Source: Methylobacterium aquaticum (GTDB lineage: Bacteria > Pseudomonadota > Alphaproteobacteria > Rhizobiales > Beijerinckiaceae). Taken from it: 64,000 bases of DNA. The DNA lies in the NCBI RefSeq assembly GCF_016804325.1, contig NZ_CP043627.1, positions 2,369,001 through 2,433,000 of the forward strand. Reading direction: 5' to 3'. Of this stretch, positions 49,721 through 57,833 are shown piece by piece. Made by a program: the position numbers and the translations under genes. Every line of letters begins with the position of its first letter. Positions within the stretch are counted from its first letter, which is position 1. The notes below the pieces were generated by a model that was not told the origin of the DNA, ran no database searches, and saw only the letters and a list, made by a program, of their open reading frames with translations.

Positions 49721-49757
49721 AAGGCTCGTCGGTGCGCCGGCGGGCCTTCGTCGTTTT
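49721..49757 (+). terminator. Rho-independent terminator of cassette copy 2
   Basis: The stem AAGGCTCGTCGG (49721-49732) with CCGGCGGGCCTT (49737-49748) has a TGCG loop and four T residues at 49754-49757. It is the same hairpin as copy 1. Confidence 0.78.
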
Positions 49758-49802
49758 CGGGTTTGCCGCTGCCGTGGTAGGGCTGTCCGAGGAGGACCCT
49801 TG

Positions 49803-50075
49803 ATGGCATTCGACCGTTCCCGCCGCGGCAGCGACCCCCGGCAAGCCGCGGAGGCCGCGTTCCGGGCCGTGACCCGCAAGGTGCCGGAGGGCTCAGGCCC
49901 CGACGGCAAGACGACCGAGGGCAAGCCGAAGCTCGCCGCGAAGGCGGCCGTCCCGGGCGTGCGCGAGACCGTCTCCCTGCGCCTCGACCGCGACGTGCTC
50001 GAGCATTTCCAGGAGGAGGGGCCGGGCTGGCAGGAGCGCATCAACGCAGCCCTGCGCAAGGCCGCGGGACTCTGA
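49803..50075 (+). CDS. BrnA-type antitoxin-like protein
   Basis: Encodes 90 aa. The C-terminal half, TVSLRLDRDVLEHFQEEGPG followed by WQERINAALRKAAGL, matches the ribbon-helix-helix BrnA antitoxin consensus. The N-terminal half is basic and disordered. BrnA normally follows the BrnT toxin gene and represses the pair. No BrnT-like ORF is visible next to it, so this is an orphan that may act as a DNA-binding regulator. The start follows AGGAGGACCCTTG. Confidence 0.8.
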   Translation: MAFDRSRRGSDPRQAAEAAFRAVTRKVPEGSGPDGKTTEGKPKLAAKAAVPGVRETVSLRLDRDVLEHFQEEGPGWQERINAALRKAAGL

Positions 50076-50104
50076 ACCACGTGAATCCGCCCCACGCGGC
50101 TTCG

Positions 50105-50326
50105 ATGCGGCTTGGCCTTGCGGCATTCGTGCTGCTGCTCGCCGCACCGGCGCAGGCGCAAGGCGGGCTGGTGACCAACCCGTTCGCGTCGAACTATCCC
50201 TCGGTGCCGATCCGCGAACGGGTCGCCCCGCCGCGGCTCAGCGCAGGAACTGCCCGAAGGCCCGCGGTCCGTCCGAGGTCTTCACCTGTCCGGTCACCGT
50301 CAGCGCCGTGGCATCGATCACCGTGA
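50105..50326 (+). CDS. Possible small secreted protein, C terminus doubtful
   Basis: Encodes up to 73 aa from ATG 50105 (a GTG at 50081 is in frame). The first 20 residues are a convincing signal peptide (MRLGLAAFVLLLAAPAQAQG), followed by GLVTNPFASNYPSVPIRERV. The last 30 residues overlap the end of the beta-propeller gene on the other strand and are Arg/Pro/Ser-rich, so the true stop may be lost by a one-base error. It follows the BrnA-like gene by 29 bp. Confidence 0.4.
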   Translation: MRLGLAAFVLLLAAPAQAQGGLVTNPFASNYPSVPIRERVAPPRLSAGTARRPAVRPRSSPVRSPSAPWHRSP

Positions 50327-51188
50327 GGGTGTTCGATTCCCAGTTCGCCACGTAGATCGCCTTGCCGTCCGGGCTGGCCTGGATGCCCTCCGGGTACTCG
50401 CCGACCTCGAGGCGGGCCCCCGGTTCCAGGGTGGCGGTGTCGAAGGTGCTGACCGTGCCGCCATACTGGTCGGTCACGAAGGCCCGGCCCTGGGCCAGCG
50501 CCACCGCGTAGGGCCGCTCGCCGACCTTGACCCGGCCCACCTCCCGGTGGGCCGCGATGTCGACCACCGAGACGTCGTTCGAGCCGACATTGGCGGCATA
50601 GGCCCGCTTGCCCTCTGGGTCGATCGTGACCCCGAACGGCCGCGTGCCGACCGGGATCACCGCCACACGCTGGCGCGTCGCGGTGTCGACCAGCGAGAGG
50701 GCGTCGTCGTCCCGGTCCGCCGCCAGCAGGAACTTCCCGTCCGGCGTCACCGCGATGCCCGAGGGCGAGGTGCCGACCGGGATCTCGGCCACGACCGCGA
50801 GGCTCTTCGGGTCGACCTCCCACAGGCGCTTGGCATACCAGTCGGCGACGTAGACCGCGCCGCTCACCGGGTTCACCCCGACCCCGAGGGGACCGCCGCC
50901 GAGCGGCACCGTACGCTCGATCCGCCGCGAGGCGGCATCGATCACCACCAGCGCCTTGCCCTCCGGCGCGGTGACGTAGACGGAGCGCCGGTCCGGCGAC
51001 AGGGCGATGCCGGCCGGCGCACCCTTCACGGGGATCGACGCCACCACCTTGCGGGCGTCGAGGTCGACCACGTCGACCGTGTCGGAATTCTGCGCGGTGA
51101 CGAAGGCCTCCGCCGCCCGCGAGGGGACCGGCGCGAGGCCGGCCCCGACGAGCAAGCAGAGCCCGGCGAGGCGCCGGGCTCGCCTCAC
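50238..51188 (-). CDS. Secreted YncE-like beta-propeller protein
   Basis: Encodes 316 aa from a GTG overlapping the MxaD-like stop (GTGA). The signal peptide ends near PSRAAEA. Seven blades of about 42 residues repeat the pattern 'VxxxPxGIAxSPDGKxxYVAN' (GAPAGIALSPDRRSVYVTAP, GTSPSGIAVTPDGKFLLAAD, GEYPEGIQASPDGKAIYVAN). It resembles YVTN-repeat proteins and the beta-propeller proteins linked to PQQ-dependent alcohol catabolism (TIGR03866 type). It sits in the periplasm and may scaffold dehydrogenase components. Last gene of the H4MPT-linked operon. Confidence 0.85.
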   Translation of the reverse strand: MRRARRLAGLCLLVGAGLAPVPSRAAEAFVTAQNSDTVDVVDLDARKVVASIPVKGAPAGIALSPDRRSVYVTAPEGKALVVIDAASRRIERTVPLGGGPLGVGVNPVSGAVYVADWYAKRLWEVDPKSLAVVAEIPVGTSPSGIAVTPDGKFLLAADRDDDALSLVDTATRQRVAVIPVGTRPFGVTIDPEGKRAYAANVGSNDVSVVDIAAHREVGRVKVGERPYAVALAQGRAFVTDQYGGTVSTFDTATLEPGARLEVGEYPEGIQASPDGKAIYVANWESNTLTVIDATALTVTGQVKTSDGPRAFGQFLR

Positions 51189-51724
51189 GAGTTGCCCTTC
51201 TCGATCTTGGCCTTCAGGTTGTCGAGGCCGCTGCGGTACAGGTCCTTGACCGCCTTGATCGCCGCCTCGTCGCTCAGCTCGGGCGGCGGATCGTTGTTCA
51301 TGTAGCCGCGGTAGAACGCGCCGTCCCACACCACTTCCGACGCCTTGCCGCCGTCGGCCGGCTCGACCTTGATCGTCGAGGAGTAGTTGTTGACCGGAAG
51401 CACCTTCACGTCGACCTTGTTGATCCGGTACGACAGGCTCTTCTGATCGGCCGAGTACTTGTAGAGCTCTTCCTCGACGGTGGGCCCGCCCTTCAGCGTG
51501 AGGGTGCGGGTGGCCTTGACCTCGTTGCCGCCCTTGCCCTCGGTCTTCTCGACCGGCGGCAGCCAGCTCATGTCCTGGAAGTTGCCGACCACGGCCCAGA
51601 CCTTGTCCGGGCTGGCGTTGATCGTGACCTTCTCCTCGACCTTCTTGCGGGTCGGGCCGTGGGCCTGGGCAGCGGGGGCCGCCGCGAAGGCGGCGACCAG
51701 GGCCGCCGCGATGATGCGCTTCAT
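51185..51724 (-). CDS. MxaD-like SRPBCC protein, secreted
   Basis: Encodes 179 aa from ATG 51724 with GGAGAGATCCG upstream. The signal peptide is MKRIIAAALVAAFAAAPAAQ (cleavage near AHG). An SRPBCC fold follows: VEEKVTINASPDKVWAVVGN, MSWLPPVEKTEGKGG, RTLTLKGGPTVEEELYKYSA and VVWDGAFYRGYMNNDPPPEL. It resembles MxaD, a periplasmic protein of methanol oxidation clusters thought to help electron transfer between methanol dehydrogenase and its cytochrome. It lies 24 bp after DUF447 in the same operon and is the only sign of the periplasmic methanol step here. The name is by similarity only. Confidence 0.8.
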   Translation of the reverse strand: MKRIIAAALVAAFAAAPAAQAHGPTRKKVEEKVTINASPDKVWAVVGNFQDMSWLPPVEKTEGKGGNEVKATRTLTLKGGPTVEEELYKYSADQKSLSYRINKVDVKVLPVNNYSSTIKVEPADGGKASEVVWDGAFYRGYMNNDPPPELSDEAAIKAVKDLYRSGLDNLKAKIEKGNS

Positions 51725-51748
51725 CGGATCTCTCCTGTTCACGCGTTC

Positions 51749-52342
51749 TTACGCGTCATCGACCGCGAGGGACGCGGCAACCGCCTGCGGCAAGGCGGCC
51801 GCGACCTTCGCGGCGATCCAGTTCCAGGCCTCGCGCTCGGCGGGCCCGGCCGTCTTCTCGACGGCGATTCGGTGGTGGTGCAGCTCGGCCAGCACCGTCT
51901 CAGGCGCCAGCATGTGCAGGCGCGTCGACAGGATCGCCGCCTCCAGCACCGCGTTGACCGCCCGGTTGTGGCCGAGGAACGGCCGATGCGATTCGGCATG
52001 CACCACACGGCCGCGGAAGCGCGGGCGGACGGGATCGTCGCGCACCTCCACGACCTCTAATTCCATATGGCCGTAGGCCTCGGCCAGCCGCGGCACGGGA
52101 ATCGTGCGGCAGGGCACGGTCGGCCAGTCGCGCCGGCCGGTGACGCAGCCGGCGATCACCCGCACATCCGCCGGCGCGGCGGCGGCGAAGACCGGCTGCA
52201 CCTCCAGGTTGGCAATGGTCGGCGAGGGCCGGAACGGCGCCACCCAGAAATCCTCGCCCTCCCGGATCAGCCCGAACGGCACCAGGTGCAGGGACCCGTC
52301 GGCGGCGGCGGTCGTCACGATGGTCTCGAGGATCAGCGGCAC
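51749..52342 (-). CDS. DUF447 family protein, H4MPT-pathway linked
   Basis: Encodes 197 aa from GTG 52342, four bases after the DUF6513 stop. VPLILETIVTTAAADGSLHL is the DUF447 start, followed by FGLIREGEDFWVAPFRPSPT, ESHRPFLGHNRAVNAVLEAA and LAELHHHRIAVEKTAGPAER. This family has a flavin-reductase-like fold. In M. extorquens the homolog is called orf7 and is found in the archaeal-like C1 gene cluster. Its exact reaction, probably in methanopterin or methanofuran synthesis, is unproven. Confidence 0.88.
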   Translation of the reverse strand: MPLILETIVTTAAADGSLHLVPFGLIREGEDFWVAPFRPSPTIANLEVQPVFAAAAPADVRVIAGCVTGRRDWPTVPCRTIPVPRLAEAYGHMELEVVEVRDDPVRPRFRGRVVHAESHRPFLGHNRAVNAVLEAAILSTRLHMLAPETVLAELHHHRIAVEKTAGPAEREAWNWIAAKVAAALPQAVAASLAVDDA

Positions 52343-52346
52343 GGCT

Positions 52347-53736
52347 TCAAGGCTTTCCGCTGTGGCGCGTATGGCCGGGGGCCTTGAAGCGCGTGGTGTC
52401 CTCCACCTCGGCATCCATGGCGCAGCCCCAGTCCAGGGCCTCGTCCTGCACGTAGCGCTTGCCGAGCCGCCAGGCCAGCTCGGCCTTGGTCAGCTCGCCG
52501 CCGAGGTAGAAGGCGTGGGCGCCGTCGGCCTCGACGCCGAGATCGGGGAAGAACGCCATCGCATCGCGCGCCACCTTGTGGATGTCGCGGTTGTAGATGT
52601 GCACCCCGTCCTCCGCGACCGCGACCCGGTAATTGGGGTCGCGCACCTCGGCGGCCAGGGCCGCGATCTCGTCAGGAGTCTGGGTATAGGGCCGCTTGTC
52701 GTGGAGGGCGAGGAGGGCGCGGCCATAACCTTTAGGCAGGGCGGCATCGGCCCTCGCCGCGTACATCACCCGGCGGGCGGCGTCGTGCTCCTCCACCGTG
52801 CGGCGCGTATGGTTCGAGACCTGCACGATCAGCACGTTGCCGATCGACAGTTCCGAGCATACCCCCATCAGCAGGGCCGTCACCCCGAGGCTGTCGGCCT
52901 CGGTGAGCTCGGTCAGGTTGCCGGTGCCCATCATCATGGCGATGTCGGGTGGCGGCGCCGCGTCTCGTGGTAGCGCACGAGCGACGCGGCGAAGCCGAAA
53001 TGGATCGGCTCGAGGATCGGGTCGGCGATGAAGGGCTTGCCGGCCCGCTGCATCCGGTCGATCGCCCGGTCGAGCGAGGGCAGGTCCTCGGGCCGCAGCG
53101 GCACCAGCACCGGCACCGCCTCGGTCTCGAAGGCGAGGTCGAGCGTCTCCTCGTTGAGGCTGAGGAGGAAATCGGCGCCGGCCGCCGCGCCCTGGCGCAG
53201 CTCGTCGGCCGAGAACGAATCGACGCTGACCCGCAAACCCTCGGACTTGAGCAGCCGCACGGTGTCGCCGAGATGCGGGAAGGGGTGTCCGGCAGCCCGC
53301 CGAGATCGATCACGTCGGCCCCGCGCCGGGCGAGATCGAGCGCCCGGACCAGGATCTCGTCGGGCGTCAGCCGCGACGCGTCGACGATCTCGGAGAAGAT
53401 CCGCACGTCGTGGCGCGACAGGTCGACCTTTCGCCCGGCAAGCCCGAGGAAGACCGGCAGGTCGACGATCTCGTCCGGCCCGCGCTCCACCGGCAGGCCG
53501 AAATGCGCGGCGAGCGCCGCCGGATCGGCCCGGCAGCGCCCGGGCAGGATCACCCGCGTCGCGCCCTCCGGCATCGTCACCCGGCGACGGATGATTTCCT
53601 CGGTCATCAGCGCGGCGACCTTCACGCCGGCATCCGCGATGGTCCAGGCGAAACGCTCCGGCGGCAGGCCGGCGGCGATTTTTTCCAGCCGCGCCTTGGC
53701 GAGGCGCCCGGTGACGAAGACGAGGTGCTCCCTCAC
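52347..53736 (-). pseudogene. DUF6513/dihydropteroate-synthase-like protein, two frameshifts
   Basis: GTG 53736 overlaps the stop of the kinase gene. Part 1 (MREHLVFVTGRLAKARLEKI ... ADVIDLGGLPDTP) is in one frame. A missing base near 53281 shifts to part 2 (RLLKSEGLRVSVDSFSADEL ... RYHETRRRHP). A second missing base near 52945 shifts to part 3 (MMMGTGNLTELTEADSLGVT to the stop). Adding two bases gives about 463 aa of the DHPS-like orf5 family, found with H4MPT genes and inferred to act in cofactor synthesis. Each break is explained by one lost base, in CACCCCTTCCC and CACCCGACATC. Confidence 0.85.
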
Positions 53737-54343
53737 GCGGCGCGCTCCGTCAGGGTTTCGCGGCAGAGCCGGTCGCCGCCGGGGCCGCGGAGCACGATCC
53801 GGCCGGGAAAGCGGGCGGCGAAACCCGGAAACGCGGCATCGACCAGGCCGGCCCGGGCCAGTTCCGACGGTCCCGCTCCGGGCGCCGGATCGGCGGATTT
53901 CACCAACAGGCAGGTTGTCGCGAGGAGGCGGGTCGCGAGCCAGAGCGCCAGGCTGTCCGAGGTCACGTCCCAGCTCTCGGGAATCTCCGGATGGCCGGCT
54001 TCGAGCGCACAGGGGTCCCAGACCGGCACGCGGCGGCGGCGAGGGCTTCGGCCGGGTCCTGCGTCACGTGCAGGCGCGGCTCCAGGGCGGCGACGATGCG
54101 CGCCATGCCCGCCATGGCGCCGAGCGCGAGCCGGTGGGCGAGGGGATCGGGAAAGGCGAGGGCGCCTTGGGTCGTCCGCACCGCCTCGGCGAGCGCGCCG
54201 CCGCCCGGCACGATCACCACCGGGCCGTCGGCCCCGTCGGCGAGCCCGGCGAGCAGCCGGCACAGCCGGACCCGGTCGGCCACGAGGCTGCCGCCGACCT
54301 TCACGACGCCGAGACCGTCACTCATGCTTCGTGCCCGGTTCAT
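53733..54343 (-). pseudogene. Amino-acid kinase-like protein, H4MPT linked, frameshifted
   Basis: The ATG at 54343 overlaps the ATP-grasp stop (ATGA). The N-terminal half, VVKVGGSLVADRVRLCRLLA with GPVVIVPGGGALAEAVRTTQ and LAHRLALGAMAGMARIVAAL, shows the amino-acid kinase fold. After HVTQDPAEALAAAA (near 54031) one base is missing and the frame continues as VPVWDPCALEAGHPEIPESW and DVTSDSLALWLATRLLATT to the stop. Repaired it is about 203 aa. Homologs accompany archaeal-type C1 genes and are inferred to phosphorylate a methanofuran or methanopterin intermediate; this is not proven here. Confidence 0.78.
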
Positions 54344-55578
54344 GCGGGATTGTCCAAGACATTGTCCAAGACGCTGACGGGATGCGGGACCGGCTCACCC
54401 GCGGGGGAGAGGAAGCCTCGCGATGCCGCGTCGAAGATGGGGCGGTGATCGGCGAAAGCCAATGTGCCGGCAGCCTCCCCGAGCCGCGCCCGCAGGTCGG
54501 CCGCCCGCCGCGCGACCGCGAGCCGGGCCGTGCCCGCATCCGGCCCCTCGGCCAGCACCGTGCAGATCGGCGCTCCCGCCTCGATGCGGCTGCCGGAAGG
54601 CGGCCGGTCCATCGCCCAGTCGGGCCAGTCGAGGGCCGGCACCGACGGGATCTCCGCCTCGGCATACAGAATCTCGGTCGCGGCGGCGCCCGGAAAGGTC
54701 GAGCGGTGTTCCGGCAGCCGGCCGCCAGCCGCCGCCAGATGGGCGGCAAACAGCGGCACCGGCCCGCGATCGAGCACGTCCAGGGTGGCGCCGGGCCGGG
54801 GATTGACCTCGAGCAGCCACCAGGCCTCGCCATCGACCAGCAGGTCGGCGCTGACGAGGCCGCGCAACCCCGTGGCGGCGACGAGGGCGGCGAGCGCTGC
54901 TTCGGCCGCCTCCCGCACCGTCGCGGGCAGGGTGGCCGGCCCGGCGGCGCCGGCATAGCGGAAGGGCCGGCCGGGCCCGGGCGCCGTCCATTGCTCCGTC
55001 ACCGCCAGCACGGCGATGCCGCGTCCATCCGTCAGCGCAGCAAGCGAGCGCGGCAGGCCCGGGACGCGGCGCTGCAGATAGGCGCCCACGGGGAGCGCGG
55101 GGCCGGCCGGCCGGATATGGCCGCCGCCGGAGGCGCCGCGCCGCTTCATGAGCCAGGATTCGGGGTCGGGCACCGGCGCGAGGGCGATCTCCGGATGCGG
55201 GATGCCGAGGCGCCCGCACAGGGCGGCGAAGCCGGCCGGGTCCTTGAGCGCCGCGACGGCATCCGGCGAGGCCCCGAGCAGGGAATGGCGCCCGGCGAGG
55301 CGCCGCATCAGTTCCGGCGCGCCCTCGAAGCCGGAGCCGAGGACGAGGCCGATGGGAGCGCCAGCCTCCTCGGCGAGGCGCGACAAGGCCGCGTCCACGC
55401 TCCCGGCCCCCGGCCCGTCGCCGAGGCGGCCCGATACGCGGCGGTAGCCGGCGGCCAACGCCCGCGTATCCTCGTCGCCGAACAGGTCGGCGACGAAGGG
55501 GCGGTAGCCGGCCCGCCGCGCCGCGGCGGCGAGCGCCCGGCCCGATTGCGCCGCGATCAGGACCGCCTCACTCGTCAC
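54340..55578 (-). CDS. ATP-grasp protein of the H4MPT gene cluster
   Basis: Encodes 412 aa from GTG 55578, overlapping the mtdB stop by three bases. An N-terminal half (AVLIAAQSGRALAAAARRAG, FVADLFGDEDTRAL) is followed by the ATP-grasp region (ALKDPAGFAALCGRLGIPHP, WLMKRRGASGGGHIRPAG, LVSADLLVDGEAWWLLEVNP with the metal Glu and Asn). It fits COG2232-type ATP-dependent carboligases. Related ATP-grasp genes (orf17, orfY) in methylotrophs are tied to cofactor biosynthesis. The product is probably an amide-bond-forming enzyme for a coenzyme side chain. The frame is intact. Confidence 0.85.
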   Translation of the reverse strand: MTSEAVLIAAQSGRALAAAARRAGYRPFVADLFGDEDTRALAAGYRRVSGRLGDGPGAGSVDAALSRLAEEAGAPIGLVLGSGFEGAPELMRRLAGRHSLLGASPDAVAALKDPAGFAALCGRLGIPHPEIALAPVPDPESWLMKRRGASGGGHIRPAGPALPVGAYLQRRVPGLPRSLAALTDGRGIAVLAVTEQWTAPGPGRPFRYAGAAGPATLPATVREAAEAALAALVAATGLRGLVSADLLVDGEAWWLLEVNPRPGATLDVLDRGPVPLFAAHLAAAGGRLPEHRSTFPGAAATEILYAEAEIPSVPALDWPDWAMDRPPSGSRIEAGAPICTVLAEGPDAGTARLAVARRAADLRARLGEAAGTLAFADHRPIFDAASRGFLSPAGEPVPHPVSVLDNVLDNPA

Positions 55579-56480
55579 GCCGCCGCCTGGTCGGTGATCT
55601 CGACGGCGAGGCGGTAGGCCTCGCGGAAATCGAGCACGAGCGGCTGGTCGGCCTGAAGCAGGCGGCGGAACAGGCCGGCCTGGGTGCCGTACTTGACGTT
55701 GCCGATGGCGAGCGCGCCGATGCCGACGCCCCGCCCGCTCGGCAGCGGGACGGCATCGGCGTTGACGTCGATCCCGGCGATGCCGGCCGGCGGGACGGCG
55801 TTGACGTCCGCGGCGACGAGGAGGCGGGTGGCCTGGGTCAGGTCCTCGGCGCTCAGGACCTGCACGCCCGCGGCCGCGGCCGACAGGATCACCTCGGCGT
55901 CCCGCGCCGCCGCGATGCGGCCTTCGGGCGTGGAGCCGTCGGCGGCCTCGACGGCGACGCCGAAGCGCGCCCGCATGCCCTCGGCGATCGTCGCCACCCG
56001 CTCGCGGCCGTTATAGCCGACGATGACCGGCTGCGCGCCCTCCTGCGCGGCGATGACCGCGGCGCAATAGGCGACGACGCCGGTGCCGCCGAAGATCGCG
56101 ACGCGCTTCCCCTTCAGCTCCTCGCCGAACTTCTCCCGCAGCGCCTTGCGCACGCAGGCCACCATGGCGGCGCCGGTGGTGAACGAGCCCGCCGGATCGG
56201 CGAAGACGTGGTTGGCGAAGGGCGGCACGAAGGCGCCGGTCGCGGCATCGACCATGTCGAGGGCGGCCTCCGCGTTCTTGCCGGCGATGAAGAGGGCCGT
56301 GCGGGTGCCGTCCTGCGGCGCGCGGGAGAAGATCGAGTCCTGGACCAGCGGCACCACCTCGCCGGGCTCCACGCTCGTATAGGTCGAGACGACCTCGAAC
56401 CCCGCATCCACCGCCATGTTCACGTCGAACGGGCTCATGTGCTTGAGCGGGGTCAGCATATGCAGGATCGAGCGGGCCAT
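55575..56480 (-). CDS. mtdB: NAD(P)-dependent methylene-H4MPT dehydrogenase
   Basis: Encodes 301 aa from ATG 56480 with a GGAGGAG ribosome binding site. It oxidises methylene-H4MPT to methenyl-H4MPT in the cytoplasm, a main formaldehyde oxidation step. The N terminus ILHMLTPLKHMSPFDVNMAV is typical of MtdA/MtdB. The Rossmann loop is KRVAIFGGTGVVAYCAAVIA. PAGIAGIDVNADAVPL and VGIGALAIGNVKYGTQ are conserved later blocks. The H4MPT-specific MtdB is preferred over MtdA because of the flanking methanopterin genes. The next enzyme gene, mch, is not adjacent. Confidence 0.93.
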   Translation of the reverse strand: MARSILHMLTPLKHMSPFDVNMAVDAGFEVVSTYTSVEPGEVVPLVQDSIFSRAPQDGTRTALFIAGKNAEAALDMVDAATGAFVPPFANHVFADPAGSFTTGAAMVACVRKALREKFGEELKGKRVAIFGGTGVVAYCAAVIAAQEGAQPVIVGYNGRERVATIAEGMRARFGVAVEAADGSTPEGRIAAARDAEVILSAAAAGVQVLSAEDLTQATRLLVAADVNAVPPAGIAGIDVNADAVPLPSGRGVGIGALAIGNVKYGTQAGLFRRLLQADQPLVLDFREAYRLAVEITDQAAA

Positions 56481-56632
56481 CCGACATCTCCTCCGAGCGG
56501 CGAAGCGCGACAGCCGCTCGCCGGCGACTCGATTCGCGCATGAGGCTTTAAGGTTCGGTGCCACCTTTACGCCTGCGAGCCCCGCCTGTGGCCTGGACGA
56601 TGGTGGCAATTGGTACGGGGTCGCCGCCTCGC

Positions 56633-57600
56633 TCAGTCGATCTCCGCGCCGCGGTTGCGGCCGCGGGCGATGCGGAGGGTCAGACCCGGATGGCGGGCGC
56701 GCAAGGCCGCGGCGAGCGCCTCGGCCGCCGCCTCGTCTCCGACGAGCGCGAAGCCGGTCGGCCCCCAGGAACTCTGCCCGAAGCCCGGGATGCCCGCGGC
56801 CTCGACATCGGCCAGCGCCGCCGCCACCGCGGCGCTGGCGTAGCGCCCGCCCTGGTGGGGGGCGAAATAATCGCCGATCCGGCGCTGGATGTCGGTGATC
56901 CCGGCGCCGAACCGCGCGACGTCCTCCGTGACGACCGCGGGCAGCACCTGCATCAGCACCGTGCGGCAGATCTCGGCCGCCTCCGGCGCGGGAAACCGGG
57001 GGAGTTCCCGGAAGGCCCGGCGCTCCTCGGCCCCATGCACGCCGGTGCGGCCGGAATCCAGGATCAGCACCACCCGCCACGCTTCGGGAAGGGCAGCCGC
57101 GCGATCACCGGCGGCGGCGCGTCGCCGTCGTCGCGGCCGCCATCGACGATGAGCCCGCCGGTGACGAAGGCGGCAAGCCCGACGCCGGAGCGGTTGCCGC
57201 GGTCGAGGGCATCGGCGAAGGCGGCCGGGGAGAACGGCGCGCCGTGGAGCGCCGCGAGCGCCGCCGCCACCGAGAGGGCGAGCTGCGTGCCCGAGCCGAA
57301 GCCCGCATGGGCCGGGATCGCGTCGGCGAGGTGGAACGCTCCCGTCTCCGGCACGCCGAGGTGACGGGCGGCGAGCGCCGCGTAGGCGCGCACCCGCTCG
57401 CACTCGGCGGCGATGCCGGGCGCGTCCGCGCCGGTAACCTGGAGGTTATCGGCCCGGGTCGCGGTGAGGTCGATGCCGGGCGCATCCAGGCTGAGCCCGA
57501 CGCTGCCGAAGCGTCGGCCGAGCCCGCCATGGAGGTCGAGGAAGCCGAAATGCAGCCGGGCCGGCGCGCGCACCCGCACCGTTGCCCGCGCCGTCGCCAT
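56633..57600 (-). pseudogene. Beta-ribofuranosylaminobenzene 5'-phosphate synthase, frameshifted
   Basis: A GHMP-kinase-like protein starting VRVRAPARLHFGFLDLHGGL, with IPAHAGFGSGTQLALSVAAA and LDRGNRSGVGLAAFVTGGLI, typical of beta-RFAP synthase, the first committed enzyme of methanopterin synthesis. It condenses 4-hydroxy- or aminobenzoate with PRPP. The frame breaks at 57086-57088, where one C is missing from CCCTTCCCGAAG. The second half (WRVVLILDSGRTGVHGAEER ... GFGQSSWGPTGFALVGDEAA) follows in another frame. Repaired it is about 322 aa. The M. extorquens homolog is orf4. Confidence 0.88.
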
Positions 57601-57833
57601 CTCGTGCGCCAAACCGGCCTCGCTTCCTGACCCGACCGGGCGGCACCCGCGGGGCCGTCCGAATCCTCGGGGGCGGACTGTCCCACACCGCCCGCCGGCT
57701 GGGCAACTCGCGATCGGCGCATAGGTGCCCGCCGAGCGGGCGCGAAGCCGGACTTTCGGGGGACTTGCCTGCCCGGGCGCCGGGGTGCAACCGTCTGCGG
57801 CGAACTGCGCAGGGCAGGGGCGGGCGAGGGCGG
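57601..57833. promoter_or_regulatory. Divergent intergenic region between the two H4MPT units
   Basis: This 233-bp stretch separates beta-RFAP synthase (minus) from fhcB (plus). Both operons need promoters here, but no clear -35/-10 pair or operator is evident. The C1 genes are probably co-regulated from this point. Confidence 0.45.

Larger units (their letters stand above)
49041..49765 (+). repeat. Tandem duplication of a small-ORF/structured-RNA cassette
   Basis: The segment from about 49041 to 49345 recurs at about 49460 to 49765, offset 419 bases. Promoter, ribosome binding site, 28-codon ORF, downstream folded element and terminator are all conserved, while the spacers between them have diverged. 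The cassette boundaries are gradual, with no terminal repeats or target duplications. Confidence 0.85.

Noticed and set aside
49041..49765. The duplicated cassette as an insertion element
   Set aside because: No transposase, no terminal inverted repeats and no target-site duplication; it looks like a local gene duplication.
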